From contig JAPOJQ010000001.1 of assembly GCA_029978335.1 (NCBI GenBank), positions 62,001 to 126,000 of the forward strand: a stretch of DNA of 64,000 bases. Direction: 5' to 3'. Of this stretch, positions 19,921-34,616 are shown one piece after another. The notes beneath the pieces were generated by a model. That model did no database searches. It was not told where the DNA came from and saw only the letters and a program-made list of their open reading frames with translations. The stretch comes from Actinomycetota bacterium (GTDB lineage Bacteria > Actinomycetota > Acidimicrobiia > Acidimicrobiales > Ilumatobacteraceae). Within the stretch, counting starts at the first letter, position 1, and each line of letters begins with the position of its first letter. The position numbers and the translations under genes were made by a program.

Positions 19921-22241
19921 CGCGACTGCCACGACCAACGCCTCCCTTCGCAGGACACATCGAGTCGCGATTCGAGCAGTCGACGCCATCGCCACTCCAA
20001 GCGGATCACCCAACAGCAGGCAGCCCGAACGTGCTGCTCATCATGCTCGACGACGTGGGATTCGGCTCCATGTCAACCTTTGGCGGACCGGTCCCGACAC
20101 CTGCGCTACAACGCGTCGCCGACGCTGGCCTCACCTATAACCAATTCCACACCACGGCCCTGTGTTCCCCAACTCGGGCGGCACTGCTTACCGGCCGCCA
20201 TCACCACCGAGTGCACATGGGCGGCATCACCGAAATCGCCAACTCCTATCCGGGATATGACTCTGCGCTTCCTCCCGAGGCCGCCACGGTCGCCCAAGTG
20301 CTCCGCCTGTCGGGCTACTCGACTGCATGTTTCGGGAAGTGGCATCTCACTCCCTCCTGGGAACAAGGCCCAGCCGGACCGTTTGATCGCTGGCCAACCG
20401 GTCTCGGCTTCGATCGCTTCTACGGCATCATTGGGGCCGAGGCGTCGCAATGGGAACCGGCGGTCTACGACCAGACCACTCCCGTGTCGCCCCACGTCGG
20501 ACGGTCCGACTACCACCTCACCGAAGACCTCGCTGACAAGGCGGTCGATTGGATCGCACGCCAGCGTGCCACTGCGCCCGATCGGCCATGGTTCTGCTAC
20601 TTCTCCACCCCGGCCGTGCATGCACCACACCATGCGCCACGCGACTGGATCGATCGATTTGCCGGACAGTTCGATGGCGGGTGGGACGAACTGCGCGAGG
20701 CCATCTATCAACGACAACTGGACATCGGTGTCATTCCTGCCGGGACGGCCAACACGGCGCGCCCCGACCAGGTCCCGGCATGGGATGACTATCCAGAGCG
20801 ATTCCGTCCGGTCGCGGCCCGACTCATGGAGTGTTTCGCAGGCTTTCTCGCTCATACCGACCATCACATCGGTCGTGTTATCGACGCTGCTCGAGCGGCC
20901 GATGCGCAAGACAACACCGACACCCTGATCATCTACTTGACCGGCGACAACGGTGCGTCTGCTGAAGGCACCATCCACGGCGCATGGAGTGCCCCGTCGT
21001 TCCAGAACGGCATCCACGAGGACCCAGAGTGGCTGCTCGAGCACCTTGACGACTTTGGTACCGCACGCTGTGAGAACCACTTCAACGTCGGCTGGGCCTG
21101 GGCGCTCGACGCACCATTCCAGTGGATGAAACAGGTCGCCTCGCATTTCGGCGGGACCCGTAACGGCCTTGCCCTCTCGTGGCCAACGCACGTGCCGGCC
21201 GGCGGTCTACGCACGCAGTTCCACCACGTCGTCGACATCGCTCCCACGATCTATGCAGCAGCGGGCATCACCCCGCCGACCCACGTGAACGGCATCGAGC
21301 AACTCGATTTCGACGGTGTCCCAATGGACTACTCGTTTGCGGCAGATGGCCCAAGCACTCGCTCGACCCAATACTTCGAGATCCTCGGAAACCGAGCGAT
21401 CTATCACGACGGGTGGATCGCGTCCTGCTTTCACGGACGCGTGCCGTGGATTCGGATGCAGGCCTATGAGTTCGACGGTCCCGATGAACGATGGGAGTTG
21501 TACAACGTCGCCAACGACTTCTCACAGTCGGTCGACCTCGCCGCTGAACAACCCGAGCGGCTTGCGATGATGCGGGACCTCTTTGACCGAGAGGCCCGAC
21601 GCAATGGCGTGTACCCGCTGCGCGACGCCGGTTCACCCCGTAACGGACCTCTCTCAGTGCCTCATACCCTCGGTGGACGAACACGGATGGTGTACGGCAC
21701 TGCCCATGTTCGACTGCCCGAGTCGACCGTGATCAACTTGAAGAACTGCTCGTGGCGGATCTCAGCATCCATCACCGTCGACAGCGATGGCGCCGAAGGG
21801 GTGATCGCCTGTCAGGGCGGGAATATGTCGGGGTGGTCACTATGGCTCGAGCACGGCTCCGCAAAGTTCACCTACAACTGTTTCGGGCACGACATCACGA
21901 CGATCACCTCGCCCCCAATCGAACCCGGACAGCACCGCATCGTCGTCGACTTCGCCTACGACGGAGGTTTCGGCGCAGGCGGAGTGATGGTGATCTCAGT
22001 CGATGGGATCACCGGCGAGGGAGCCCGCATTGAGCGAACCGTGCCACTCGTGTATTCGATGAGCGGCGAAACCTTTGATGTTGGCATCGATACCGGATCA
22101 CCGGTTGGGCCGTATCCACACGACTACCGGTGCACCGCAACCATCGACGAAGTGGTCCTCGAACGGCTCAGCGAACCTGACCCAGCGATTGCAGCGCTCG
22201 TTGCCGAGGGTATGTGGCGTGCGGGGCTCAGCACCCAGTAG
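19917..22241 (+). CDS. Type I (formylglycine-type) sulfatase
   Basis: NVLLIMLDDVGFGSMSTFGG, active-site CSPTRAALLTGR, GKWHLTP, GDNGAS. Confidence 0.92.
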   Translation: MTRLPRPTPPFAGHIESRFEQSTPSPLQADHPTAGSPNVLLIMLDDVGFGSMSTFGGPVPTPALQRVADAGLTYNQFHTTALCSPTRAALLTGRHHHRVHMGGITEIANSYPGYDSALPPEAATVAQVLRLSGYSTACFGKWHLTPSWEQGPAGPFDRWPTGLGFDRFYGIIGAEASQWEPAVYDQTTPVSPHVGRSDYHLTEDLADKAVDWIARQRATAPDRPWFCYFSTPAVHAPHHAPRDWIDRFAGQFDGGWDELREAIYQRQLDIGVIPAGTANTARPDQVPAWDDYPERFRPVAARLMECFAGFLAHTDHHIGRVIDAARAADAQDNTDTLIIYLTGDNGASAEGTIHGAWSAPSFQNGIHEDPEWLLEHLDDFGTARCENHFNVGWAWALDAPFQWMKQVASHFGGTRNGLALSWPTHVPAGGLRTQFHHVVDIAPTIYAAAGITPPTHVNGIEQLDFDGVPMDYSFAADGPSTRSTQYFEILGNRAIYHDGWIASCFHGRVPWIRMQAYEFDGPDERWELYNVANDFSQSVDLAAEQPERLAMMRDLFDREARRNGVYPLRDAGSPRNGPLSVPHTLGGRTRMVYGTAHVRLPESTVINLKNCSWRISASITVDSDGAEGVIACQGGNMSGWSLWLEHGSAKFTYNCFGHDITTITSPPIEPGQHRIVVDFAYDGGFGAGGVMVISVDGITGEGARIERTVPLVYSMSGETFDVGIDTGSPVGPYPHDYRCTATIDEVVLERLSEPDPAIAALVAEGMWRAGLSTQ

Positions 22242-22242
22242 G

Positions 22243-23559
<1,317 letters not shown>

Positions 23560-23578
23560 GGGGCGAGATGCTACGTCG

Positions 23579-26659
<3,081 letters not shown>

Positions 26660-26696
26660 ATCGAGGTCATTCCTTCGTTTGCTCGTTCTTCGCCCG

Positions 26697-28460
26697 TCAC
26701 AACTGTGAGCGGTGCTCCTGTTGTGATGGGTGCACGAGCACCTGATCGTTGGTACATCCCGCCGGAATCATCGGGAACACCTTCTCATCCGAGTCGGTTC
26801 GGAATTCGATCACGACGGTCAGATCGTTAATCGAGTTCGCCAAATCGATCGCTGGTTGCACTTCTTCCGGACTCTCAACGCGGATCCCGACGCACCCCAT
26901 CGACTCCGCCCACTTCACGTAGTCGGGCGTATCAGTTGAGAGGTACACCTCTGAATAACGCTCGTCGTAGAACATCTCCTGCCATTGCCGGACCATGCCG
27001 AGATAGGAGTTGTTCAACAGCGCGATCTTGATCGGAATGCGCTCCACCGTTGCCGTCACGAGTTCTTGGGCGGTCATCTGGAAACAGCCGTCACCGTCAA
27101 CTGCCCACACCGTGGCATCGGGCCGGCCCATCTTGGCGCCGATCGCTGCGGGAATCGAGAAGCCCATCGTGCCGAGACCACCCGAGTTCACCCAGGTGTA
27201 CGGGTGGTTGAAACGCCAGTGGAGCGATGCCCACATCTGGTGCTGACCGACGCCTGACACGACGATGGTGTCTTCGGGTGATGAGTCGCGAAGTCGCTCA
27301 AGACAGAACTGCGGCTTCAGCGCTGCGCCCGGCTCGGCCGGGTCGTAGGTCAACGGGAAGATTTCCTGCCAACCAGACACTCGGCTCTTCCACTCGGAGA
27401 TGTCAGCCTGGGCAACGCCAGACGCCAAGAGATCACGGATCTCGCGGATGATGTCCTCGGTGACCAGTCGACAGTCGCCAACGATCGGCACATCAGGCCG
27501 GCGAACCTTGCCCTGTTCGGCGGGGTCGATATCGACATGGATCACTTTCGCGTCAGGGGCGAAGCCATCAACCTTGCCGGTGATTCGATCATCGAAACGG
27601 GCACCAAGGGTGATGAGCAGATCAGAACGCTGCATCGCGGTCGTGGCCGCGATCGTGCCGTGCATACCGGGCATTCCGAGGTTGAGTTCGTGGTCATCAG
27701 GGAACACACCACGCGCCATCAGCGTGGTGACGACGTTGATACCCGTGAGTTCGGCGAGTTCACGCAATGCTTCAGCGGCGCGAGCCTTCAACATGCCGCC
27801 GCCCACGTACAGGATCGGACGCTCAGCAGCCAGAATCATCTGCGCAGCTTCTTTGATCATCCGAGGATGACCCTTTGTATTCGGCCGATAGCCCGGCAGC
27901 GAGGCGCGGACCTCCTCATCGGTCGGCCAGTGCCACGTCATCTCGTTCTGTAGGACGTCCTTGGGGAGGTCGAGCAGCACCGGTCCGGGTCGGCCGGTGG
28001 TAGCGATGTGGAATGCCTGCCGCACCGCCATCGGAATGTCGTCTGCGGACATGACGAGTTCGTTGTGCTTGGTGCATGACCGGGTGATGCCGACCGTGTC
28101 GCACTCTTGGAATGCGTCGGATCCGATGGCGCCGGTGCCCACCTGACCGGTAATCCCAATCATGGGAATCGAGTCCATGTAGGCGTCCATCAGCGGCGTC
28201 ACCAGATTGGTGGCCGCAGGACCGGAGGTGACCATGGCAACGCCAGGACGGCCGGTCACATGGGCGTAACCCTCTGCCATGTGCCCTGCGCCCTGCTCGT
28301 GACGAACCAGCACGTGGCGAATCGACGATTCGAGCAGCGGGTCATAGGCGGGGAGAATGCAGCCGCCGGGCAGGCCGAAAATCGTGTCGACCTGCTCCAT
28401 TTCGAGCGCCCGGATGAGCGCTTGGGCCCCGGTAATCCGTTCGGGTTGATTGGTACTCAT
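26697..28460 (-). CDS. ilvB: Acetolactate synthase large subunit
   Basis: [34 protein letters not shown]...[15 protein letters not shown] 28458-28460 with AGGAG SD. Confidence 0.96.
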   Translation of the reverse strand: MSTNQPERITGAQALIRALEMEQVDTIFGLPGGCILPAYDPLLESSIRHVLVRHEQGAGHMAEGYAHVTGRPGVAMVTSGPAATNLVTPLMDAYMDSIPMIGITGQVGTGAIGSDAFQECDTVGITRSCTKHNELVMSADDIPMAVRQAFHIATTGRPGPVLLDLPKDVLQNEMTWHWPTDEEVRASLPGYRPNTKGHPRMIKEAAQMILAAERPILYVGGGMLKARAAEALRELAELTGINVVTTLMARGVFPDDHELNLGMPGMHGTIAATTAMQRSDLLITLGARFDDRITGKVDGFAPDAKVIHVDIDPAEQGKVRRPDVPIVGDCRLVTEDIIREIRDLLASGVAQADISEWKSRVSGWQEIFPLTYDPAEPGAALKPQFCLERLRDSSPEDTIVVSGVGQHQMWASLHWRFNHPYTWVNSGGLGTMGFSIPAAIGAKMGRPDATVWAVDGDGCFQMTAQELVTATVERIPIKIALLNNSYLGMVRQWQEMFYDERYSEVYLSTDTPDYVKWAESMGCVGIRVESPEEVQPAIDLANSINDLTVVIEFRTDSDEKVFPMIPAGCTNDQVLVHPSQQEHRSQL

Positions 28461-28498
28461 GTCGTCTCCTGGAACAGGGGGAGGTGAGGGGTGGGCTG

Positions 28499-28531
28499 AA
28501 AAACGGAACGACCTCCCGTGAAGGGAGGTCG
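28499..28531 (-). terminator. Intrinsic terminator/attenuator in the ilvB leader
   Basis: Minus strand CGACCTCCC-TTCAC-GGGAGGTCG (perfect 9-bp stem) then TTCCG and TTTTT, upstream of ilvB and downstream of the leader peptide. Confidence 0.75.
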
Positions 28532-28545
28532 GAGCGCACGCAGAG

Positions 28546-28564
28546 ATCCGGCGCGCTACCGGAT
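28546..28564 (-). promoter_or_regulatory. Pause-type hairpin overlapping the end of the leader peptide
   Basis: Minus strand ATCCGG-TAGCGCG-CCGGAT: perfect 6-bp stem covering the last leader codons (ATC CGG TAG). Confidence 0.5.
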
Positions 28565-28606
28565 GACTACTACAAGGTCGAGGACCAAAGTCGTTGCGAC
28601 GTGCAT
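28556..28606 (-). CDS. ilvB leader peptide [16 protein letters not shown] (16 aa)
   Basis: ATG CAC GTC GCA ACG ACT TTG GTC CTC GAC CTT GTA GTA GTC ATC CGG TAG; 9 of 15 non-initiator residues are Val/Leu/Ile; followed by hairpins and ilvBNC. Confidence 0.8.
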   Translation of the reverse strand: MHVATTLVLDLVVVIR

Positions 28607-28678
28607 CGCCCGAGAGTCTGCCACCAGAAACGCTGCAACGCAAACGCACGTGTGCTGTATTTGTTATGTCAATGTGAT

Positions 28679-30046
28679 ATGAATCAACCGATGCCCTCTC
28701 CCCTAGCGTCGTCCAACGTGACGCAGCCCAACGTGTTCCCACCCGCTCCCGCTGAGGGTCGCCTCGGCATCCTCACCGTCGGCCTCGGTGCTGTCGCCTC
28801 CACGCTCATCGCAGGTGTTGAGCTGGCAAAGGCCGGCATCGCCGCACCAATTGGTGCGCTCACTCAGATGGGCACCATCCGTCTCGGACGGCGCACCGAG
28901 GATCGCAACCCCCTCATTCGTGACTTCGTACCTCTCGCCTCGCTTGACGATCTCGTCTTTGGCGCGTGGGACCCGTTCCCCGACGACGCCTACGTCGCCG
29001 CTCAGCGCGCCGGTGTGCTCGAAGCCGGACGCCATCTGGAGGCCGTTTCCGATGCGCTGCGCTCCGTCCAGCCGATGAAAGCTGCGTTTGACCGTGAGTA
29101 CGTCAAGCGACTCGACGGCGAGCACACGATTGGCACCGTGTCCAAGCGAGCAATGCTCGAATCAATTCGCACCGACATCAATTCCTTCCGCGAGAAGCAC
29201 AACCTCGAGCGCGTCGTGATGATCTGGGCTGCTTCCACCGAGATCTTCATCGAGCCGGGCCCCGCACATGCCTCGATCGAGGCGTTTGAGGCCGCGATCG
29301 ATGCCAACGACCCGACCATCGCGCCCTCGATGCTCTACGCCTACGCCGCAATTCTCGAAGGCGTGCCGTTCGCCAACGGCGCACCAAACCTCACCGTGGA
29401 TATCCCTGCGCTTCGGGAACTCGCCGTCGAGAAGGGCGTGCCCATCTCGGGCAAAGACTTCAAGACCGGCCAGACCCTCATCAAGACCGTCATCGGACCG
29501 ATGCTTCGCGCTCGCATGCTCGGCCTGAACGGCTGGTACTCGACCAACATCCTTGGCAATCGTGACGGTGAAGTGCTCGACGACCCGGACAACTTCAAGA
29601 CCAAGGAAGAATCCAAGCTCGGTGTGCTGGAGCACATCTTGGAGCCCGACCGTTTCCCCGAGTTGTACGGCGACGTCTACCACAAGGTGCGGATCAACTA
29701 TTACCCACCGCGCGGCGACAACAAAGAGGGCTGGGACAACATCGACCTGTTCGGCTGGCTCGGTTATCCGATGCAGTTGAAGATCGACTTCTTGTGCCGT
29801 GACTCGATCCTCGCAGCACCGTTGGCGCTCGACCTCGTGCTCTTCTCCGACTTGGCACACCGCGCCGGCCTCGGCGGCATTCAGGAATGGCTGAGCTTCT
29901 ACTACAAGGCGCCGATGGTGGCTCCTGGGCTCTACCCGGAGCACGACCTCTTCATCCAGCTCACCAAGTTGAAGAACACGCTTCGATGGATGATGGGCGA
30001 GGAACAGATCACCCACCTCGGCCGCGAGTACTACGACGAGACCTGA
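28679..30046 (+). CDS. ino1: myo-Inositol-3-phosphate synthase
   Basis: [25 protein letters not shown]...[46 protein letters not shown]. Start may instead be ATG 28691. Confidence 0.94.
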   Translation: MNQPMPSPLASSNVTQPNVFPPAPAEGRLGILTVGLGAVASTLIAGVELAKAGIAAPIGALTQMGTIRLGRRTEDRNPLIRDFVPLASLDDLVFGAWDPFPDDAYVAAQRAGVLEAGRHLEAVSDALRSVQPMKAAFDREYVKRLDGEHTIGTVSKRAMLESIRTDINSFREKHNLERVVMIWAASTEIFIEPGPAHASIEAFEAAIDANDPTIAPSMLYAYAAILEGVPFANGAPNLTVDIPALRELAVEKGVPISGKDFKTGQTLIKTVIGPMLRARMLGLNGWYSTNILGNRDGEVLDDPDNFKTKEESKLGVLEHILEPDRFPELYGDVYHKVRINYYPPRGDNKEGWDNIDLFGWLGYPMQLKIDFLCRDSILAAPLALDLVLFSDLAHRAGLGGIQEWLSFYYKAPMVAPGLYPEHDLFIQLTKLKNTLRWMMGEEQITHLGREYYDET

Positions 30047-30516
30047 TCGTCGTCGACGACCACGGCGTCGACACGAACATCGTGTGGCTCAACCGGCAAC
30101 GTCGCGCTGATCTGCTCGGCGAAACACACGCCGATGGTCATCACGCCAGCTCGACGCTGTGGCAGAAATCGGTCGTACCAGCCACCGCCTTGTCCCAAAC
30201 GATCCCCGTTCGCGGTGAACGACACGCCCGGCACGATCACGAGATCAACATCGGTTGGTTCCGGGTCGTCCTCGGGAACCACCCAGCGATGACCAGAGCC
30301 GCGAATGAACGCCGCGAGTGGGCCGAGATCGGGTTCGCCTCTCACCGCGGAAAAACCCATCACGGTTGTCGCTGCCATCACGTCGCTGCGCTCCAACAAG
30401 TGGCCGATGATGCGCTTGGATCGATTCGCCAACTCGTCATCGGATAACGAGCGGCGCCAGTCGCGCATCGACCGACGAATCGTCGCCTTTGCGAGCGTCA
30501 CCTCGTCCACGGCCAC
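30031..30516 (-). CDS. 5-formyltetrahydrofolate cyclo-ligase
   Basis: LVIVPGVSFTANGDRLGQGGGWYDRFLPQ motif. Confidence 0.92.
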   Translation of the reverse strand: MAVDEVTLAKATIRRSMRDWRRSLSDDELANRSKRIIGHLLERSDVMAATTVMGFSAVRGEPDLGPLAAFIRGSGHRWVVPEDDPEPTDVDLVIVPGVSFTANGDRLGQGGGWYDRFLPQRRAGVMTIGVCFAEQISATLPVEPHDVRVDAVVVDDDQVSS

Positions 30517-30562
30517 ACCTTAGGGCTGTGGGGCGGCGCCTTGATCGCGTAATGTCGTGGCC

Positions 30563-31051
30563 ATGTCGACCATCGATCCACACGAGTTCCGCCGCGTCCT
30601 CGGCCACTTCCCAACTGGCGTCACGGTGGTGACAGGGATGGACGGAGCCGAGCCCGCTGGGCTCACCATCGGGTCGTTCACCTCGGTATCGCTCGACCCA
30701 CCTCTCGTTGGCTTCTTGCCGGGCCGAACTTCAACCACCTGGTCAGCGATCGAGTCCAGTGGTCACTTCTGCGTCAACGTGCTGGGCTCAGCACAAGGCG
30801 ACACGTGCTGGACCTTTGCCAAATCGTCCGGTGACGCCTCTCGTTTCGATGGACTGTCATGGCATACCGAGGCCACCGGAGCGCCCGTGATCGACGACTC
30901 GCTTGCCTGGATCGATTGTTCGATCGAGCAAGTGATCGAAATGGGCGACCACTGGTTTGTGCTTGGCGCCGTCGTCGCGCTCGGCGCCACCGACGGCGAC
31001 CCGCTGCTGTTCTTCAGAGGCGGACTCGGCACCTTCGGTGCCTTGTCGTGA
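30563..31051 (+). CDS. Flavin reductase family (FMN-binding) protein
   Basis: FRRVLGHFPTGVTVVTGMDG...GLTIGSFTSVSLDPPLVGFLPGRTSTTW...GHFCVNVL. Confidence 0.9.
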   Translation: MSTIDPHEFRRVLGHFPTGVTVVTGMDGAEPAGLTIGSFTSVSLDPPLVGFLPGRTSTTWSAIESSGHFCVNVLGSAQGDTCWTFAKSSGDASRFDGLSWHTEATGAPVIDDSLAWIDCSIEQVIEMGDHWFVLGAVVALGATDGDPLLFFRGGLGTFGALS

Positions 31052-31407
31052 CGACTCGCCGCCTGGCACCACTCGCTGACGCCGCAGTGCTGGCGGTCTT
31101 CGTTCTCCTCGGCCGAGCCGAGCACGACAGCGGTTCATCGCTACTTGGGTACGTCGCAACGCTCGCACCCTTCATCATTGGCCTCGCGATCGCGTGGCTC
31201 GCCGTTGCAGAGGTGCGCGCTCAACCCCTCGCTGGCCGCAGCGGACTCATCGTCTGGGCGTGCGCCCTGCTCGTCGGTCTCGCGGTTCGGCGAGTGGTCT
31301 TTGGCGATGGCATTGCACTCGCCTTCATCATCGTTGCTGCCGCATTTACGGGGCTCGGATTAAACGGATGGCGAGCCGTCGTCCGACGTGTTCCCACAGG
31401 CGACTGA
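31048..31407 (+). CDS. DUF3054 domain membrane protein
   Basis: GTG start overlapping upstream TGA; LADAAVLAVFVLLGRAEHDSG...ATLAPFIIGLAIAWL typical of DUF3054. Confidence 0.82.
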   Translation: MTTRRLAPLADAAVLAVFVLLGRAEHDSGSSLLGYVATLAPFIIGLAIAWLAVAEVRAQPLAGRSGLIVWACALLVGLAVRRVVFGDGIALAFIIVAAAFTGLGLNGWRAVVRRVPTGD

Positions 31408-31409
31408 CC

Positions 31410-33116
31410 TCACACGAGGTTGGTGATCGCGCCCTTTTCCGCCCCTTGTGCCAAACGGGCGTATTTGCCAAGGACACCCGAGGTGTAGCGGGGAGGATTC
31501 GGCGACCAACCTTCACGGCGACGAGCAAGTTCATCAGCATCGACCACAAGGTCGAGCGACAGCGTCGGCACGTCGATCCGGATGATGTCGCCATCGCGAA
31601 CGAATGCGATCGGACCACCATCGACGGCCTCAGGAGCCACGTGACCAATGCAGAAGCCCCACGTACCACCCGAGAAACGACCATCGGTGATGAGTGCACA
31701 GTCGGCTCCGCGGCCAACACCTTTCAAGGCGCCGGTGATCGCCAACATCTCGCGCATCCCAGGCCCGCCCTTGGGCCCTTCGTAACGGATGACGATGACG
31801 GTTCCGGGCTGAATCTCTCCGCCCATCACGGCAGCCATCGCACCATCTTCGCCGTCGAACACCCGGGCTGGACCCTCGAAGGTCCGCTGTTCCTTGGTGA
31901 GGCCAGCAACTTTCACCACCGAGCCACTCGGCGCCAAGGTTCCCGTGAGCACATTGAGTCCACCCTCGGCATTAATCGGCGACGAGATCGGATAGACCAC
32001 CGTGCCATCTGGTGCCGGCGGATCGATCTCGGCCAAGTTCTCCGCCATGGTCTTACCCGTGACGGTGATCTCGTCGCCATGGAGCAGTCCCTCTTCGAGC
32101 AGGTGCCGCAGCACGACAGGCACGCCGCCGATGCGATCGAGATCGGTCATGTGGAACTTGCCACCTGGCTTCATGTCGGCAAAGTGCGGCACACGAGCGG
32201 CGATGCGGTTGAAATCCGCCAACTCGAGATCGACGCCAGCCTCATTGGCGATCGCCAACAAGTGGAGCACCGCGTTCGTTGAACCGCCAACCGCGTTCGC
32301 CAACGCAATCGCGTTCTCAAATGCACCCTTGGTCAAGATGTCATGCGGACGAATACCGAGGCGCAACATGTTGAGCACGGCTTCACCAGCGCGACGAGCA
32401 TCGTCCTCGCGCCGACGATCCACCGCAGGAGGTGATGCTGAACCAGGAAGGCTCAATCCCAATGCTTCGCCGATCGACGACATCGTGTTGGCCGTGAACA
32501 TGCCACCACATGCACCCTCACCGGGGCAGGCGTTTGCCTCAATAGCGTGGAGTTCCTCTGGGGTGATCGCACCGGCTGCACACGCCCCGATCGCTTCGAA
32601 CACGCTCGTGATGTCAAGGGCTTTGCCATTGAGGTATCCCGGAAGCGTCGAGCCGTTATAGACAAAGACGCCTGGAAGGTCGAGACGGGCAATCGCCATC
32701 ATCATGCCGGGCATCGACTTGTCGCAGCCGCCGAGGGCGACCACGCCGTCGAGTCGCTCCGCGTGGACCACCGCCTCGACCGAGTCGCAGATGATTTCGC
32801 GACTGATGAGTGATGCACGCATACCTTCATGCCCCATCGAGATGCCGTCAGAGACCGTGATGGTGCCGAACTCAAGGCCGACACCACCCGCGCGCCGCAC
32901 CCCGTCCTTGGCAGCTTCGGCAAGTCGCCGCAAACTGAGGTTGCAGGGTGTGATCTCATTCCATGACGAGGCGATACCCACCTGAGGCTTGTCCCAGTCA
33001 TCGTCGGTGAGGCCAACTGCACGCAACATTGCACGGGATGCCGCTTTTTGAATGCCATCGGTGACGTCACGCGAACGGGGCTTGATGTCGACAGAGGTCT
33101 CGCTGGGGCCGGTCAT
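31410..33116 (-). CDS. ilvD: Dihydroxy-acid dehydratase
   Basis: [17 protein letters not shown]...[13 protein letters not shown]...[17 protein letters not shown]. Confidence 0.96.
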   Translation of the reverse strand: MTGPSETSVDIKPRSRDVTDGIQKAASRAMLRAVGLTDDDWDKPQVGIASSWNEITPCNLSLRRLAEAAKDGVRRAGGVGLEFGTITVSDGISMGHEGMRASLISREIICDSVEAVVHAERLDGVVALGGCDKSMPGMMMAIARLDLPGVFVYNGSTLPGYLNGKALDITSVFEAIGACAAGAITPEELHAIEANACPGEGACGGMFTANTMSSIGEALGLSLPGSASPPAVDRRREDDARRAGEAVLNMLRLGIRPHDILTKGAFENAIALANAVGGSTNAVLHLLAIANEAGVDLELADFNRIAARVPHFADMKPGGKFHMTDLDRIGGVPVVLRHLLEEGLLHGDEITVTGKTMAENLAEIDPPAPDGTVVYPISSPINAEGGLNVLTGTLAPSGSVVKVAGLTKEQRTFEGPARVFDGEDGAMAAVMGGEIQPGTVIVIRYEGPKGGPGMREMLAITGALKGVGRGADCALITDGRFSGGTWGFCIGHVAPEAVDGGPIAFVRDGDIIRIDVPTLSLDLVVDADELARRREGWSPNPPRYTSGVLGKYARLAQGAEKGAITNLV

Positions 33117-33176
33117 AGCCAACACGCTAACCGTCGCCGGCCCCGACGTCTGAGGTCGACCGCTCCGCCGCCCGAT

Positions 33177-34616
33177 CTACGTGGGTCGTCGGGCCTGCAG
33201 CAATGCAGTCACCACCTTGCCGTCAGCTTGGCCGCGCGACGCCTTCATCACATGACCAACGAGTGCGCCCATCGCTTTGCCCTCGCCGGCGCAGAACTTC
33301 TCCCAGGCATCGGGATCAGCTGCAATCGCCGCATCCACCATCGCCTCGAGTTCGTCAGATGCCATCGCCTCAAAACCCCGCTCAGCAGCAATGGCAACTG
33401 GGTCACCATTTGGTTGAGCAATGAGATCGGCAAGCACGGTCTTGGCCTGCGTGGCCGTCAACTGGCCGCCGGTCTCCATCGCAATCAGCGATGCGAGCGT
33501 CGCAGCAGGGAGAGCAGGATCGATGCCTGCCTCGGCGAATGCTTCCTTTACGTGGATGACGGCCCTCTCGCCGGCACCACCGGCAGCAATCACCGCATGG
33601 ACGTACGCATCCTGGCCGCGCTCCACAATGGTCATCACGGCCTCACCATCGATCGCTTGGCCAGTCGCCTCAGCGAGTTGTTGCCGTCGCTGCGCCGGCA
33701 GCGGTGGCAGCGACGCTCGAACCGCGTCGATCCAGGCAGCGTCGGGACAGACCGGCACAAGATCTGGCTCGGGGAAGTAGCGATAGTCGTCTGCATCTTC
33801 TTTGGTGCGCAAGGTGTGGGTTCGGCCATCGGCCTCATCCCAGTGCCGAGTCTCTTGACGAATCGACTCTCCAGCGGTGATTAACGCCACCTGGCGTCGC
33901 GCTTCGTAGTCGATGGCACGACCAAGAGAACGAACCGAGTTCACGTTCTTGATCTCACACCGCGTGCCGAGCGGCTCGCCCGGACGGCGCACGCTCACAT
34001 TGGCGTCCACCCGCATCGATCCCTCTTCCATTCGTGCATCCGATGCGCCGACCGCCACGAGGATCGCTCGCAGTTCAGCGGCATAGAGCCGCGCCTGATC
34101 TGGTGATGAGATATCGGGCCGGCTCACGATCTCGACAAGGGGCACACCGGCGCGGTTGAAGTCGATCAGCGAGCCTTCGCTGCCGTGAATTCTTCCGCTC
34201 CCGCCGATGTGCGTGCTCTTGCCAGTGTCCTCTTCAAGGTGGGCTCGCTCCACGCCCACCGATGACCCATCGGGCAGATCAAGGCGACCATCAACGTTGA
34301 GCGGTCGGTCGTATTGCGAGATCTGATACGCCTTTGGCATATCCGGATAGAAGTAGTTCTTGCGGGCAAACACGCACTCTTGGACGGTGCAGCCGAGCGC
34401 AAGTCCGATGCGCATCGCCAATTCGACCGCCTGTCGATTCAGCACCGGCAATGCCCCGGGCAGGCCGAGCGTGACGGGATCGATATTGGTATTCGGTTCG
34501 TCACCGAAGCGGTTGGGAGAGCCGGAGAACAACTTGGTGGCCGTGGCGAGTTCGACGTGAACCTCGAGACCGACCACCATCTCGAAACCCTCGTGCATCC
34601 AGGGTGCAGCACTCAT
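33177..34616 (-). CDS. gatB: Asp-tRNA(Asn)/Glu-tRNA(Gln) amidotransferase subunit B
   Basis: GLEVHVELATATKLFSGSPNRFGDEPNTNIDPVTLGLPGALPVLN; C-terminal YqeY-like domain. Confidence 0.96.
   Translation of the reverse strand: MSAAPWMHEGFEMVVGLEVHVELATATKLFSGSPNRFGDEPNTNIDPVTLGLPGALPVLNRQAVELAMRIGLALGCTVQECVFARKNYFYPDMPKAYQISQYDRPLNVDGRLDLPDGSSVGVERAHLEEDTGKSTHIGGSGRIHGSEGSLIDFNRAGVPLVEIVSRPDISSPDQARLYAAELRAILVAVGASDARMEEGSMRVDANVSVRRPGEPLGTRCEIKNVNSVRSLGRAIDYEARRQVALITAGESIRQETRHWDEADGRTHTLRTKEDADDYRYFPEPDLVPVCPDAAWIDAVRASLPPLPAQRRQQLAEATGQAIDGEAVMTIVERGQDAYVHAVIAAGGAGERAVIHVKEAFAEAGIDPALPAATLASLIAMETGGQLTATQAKTVLADLIAQPNGDPVAIAAERGFEAMASDELEAMVDAAIAADPDAWEKFCAGEGKAMGALVGHVMKASRGQADGKVVTALLQARRPT

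Noticed and set aside
20106-21191. 361-aa minus-strand ORF
   Set aside because: Antisense shadow of the sulfatase gene.
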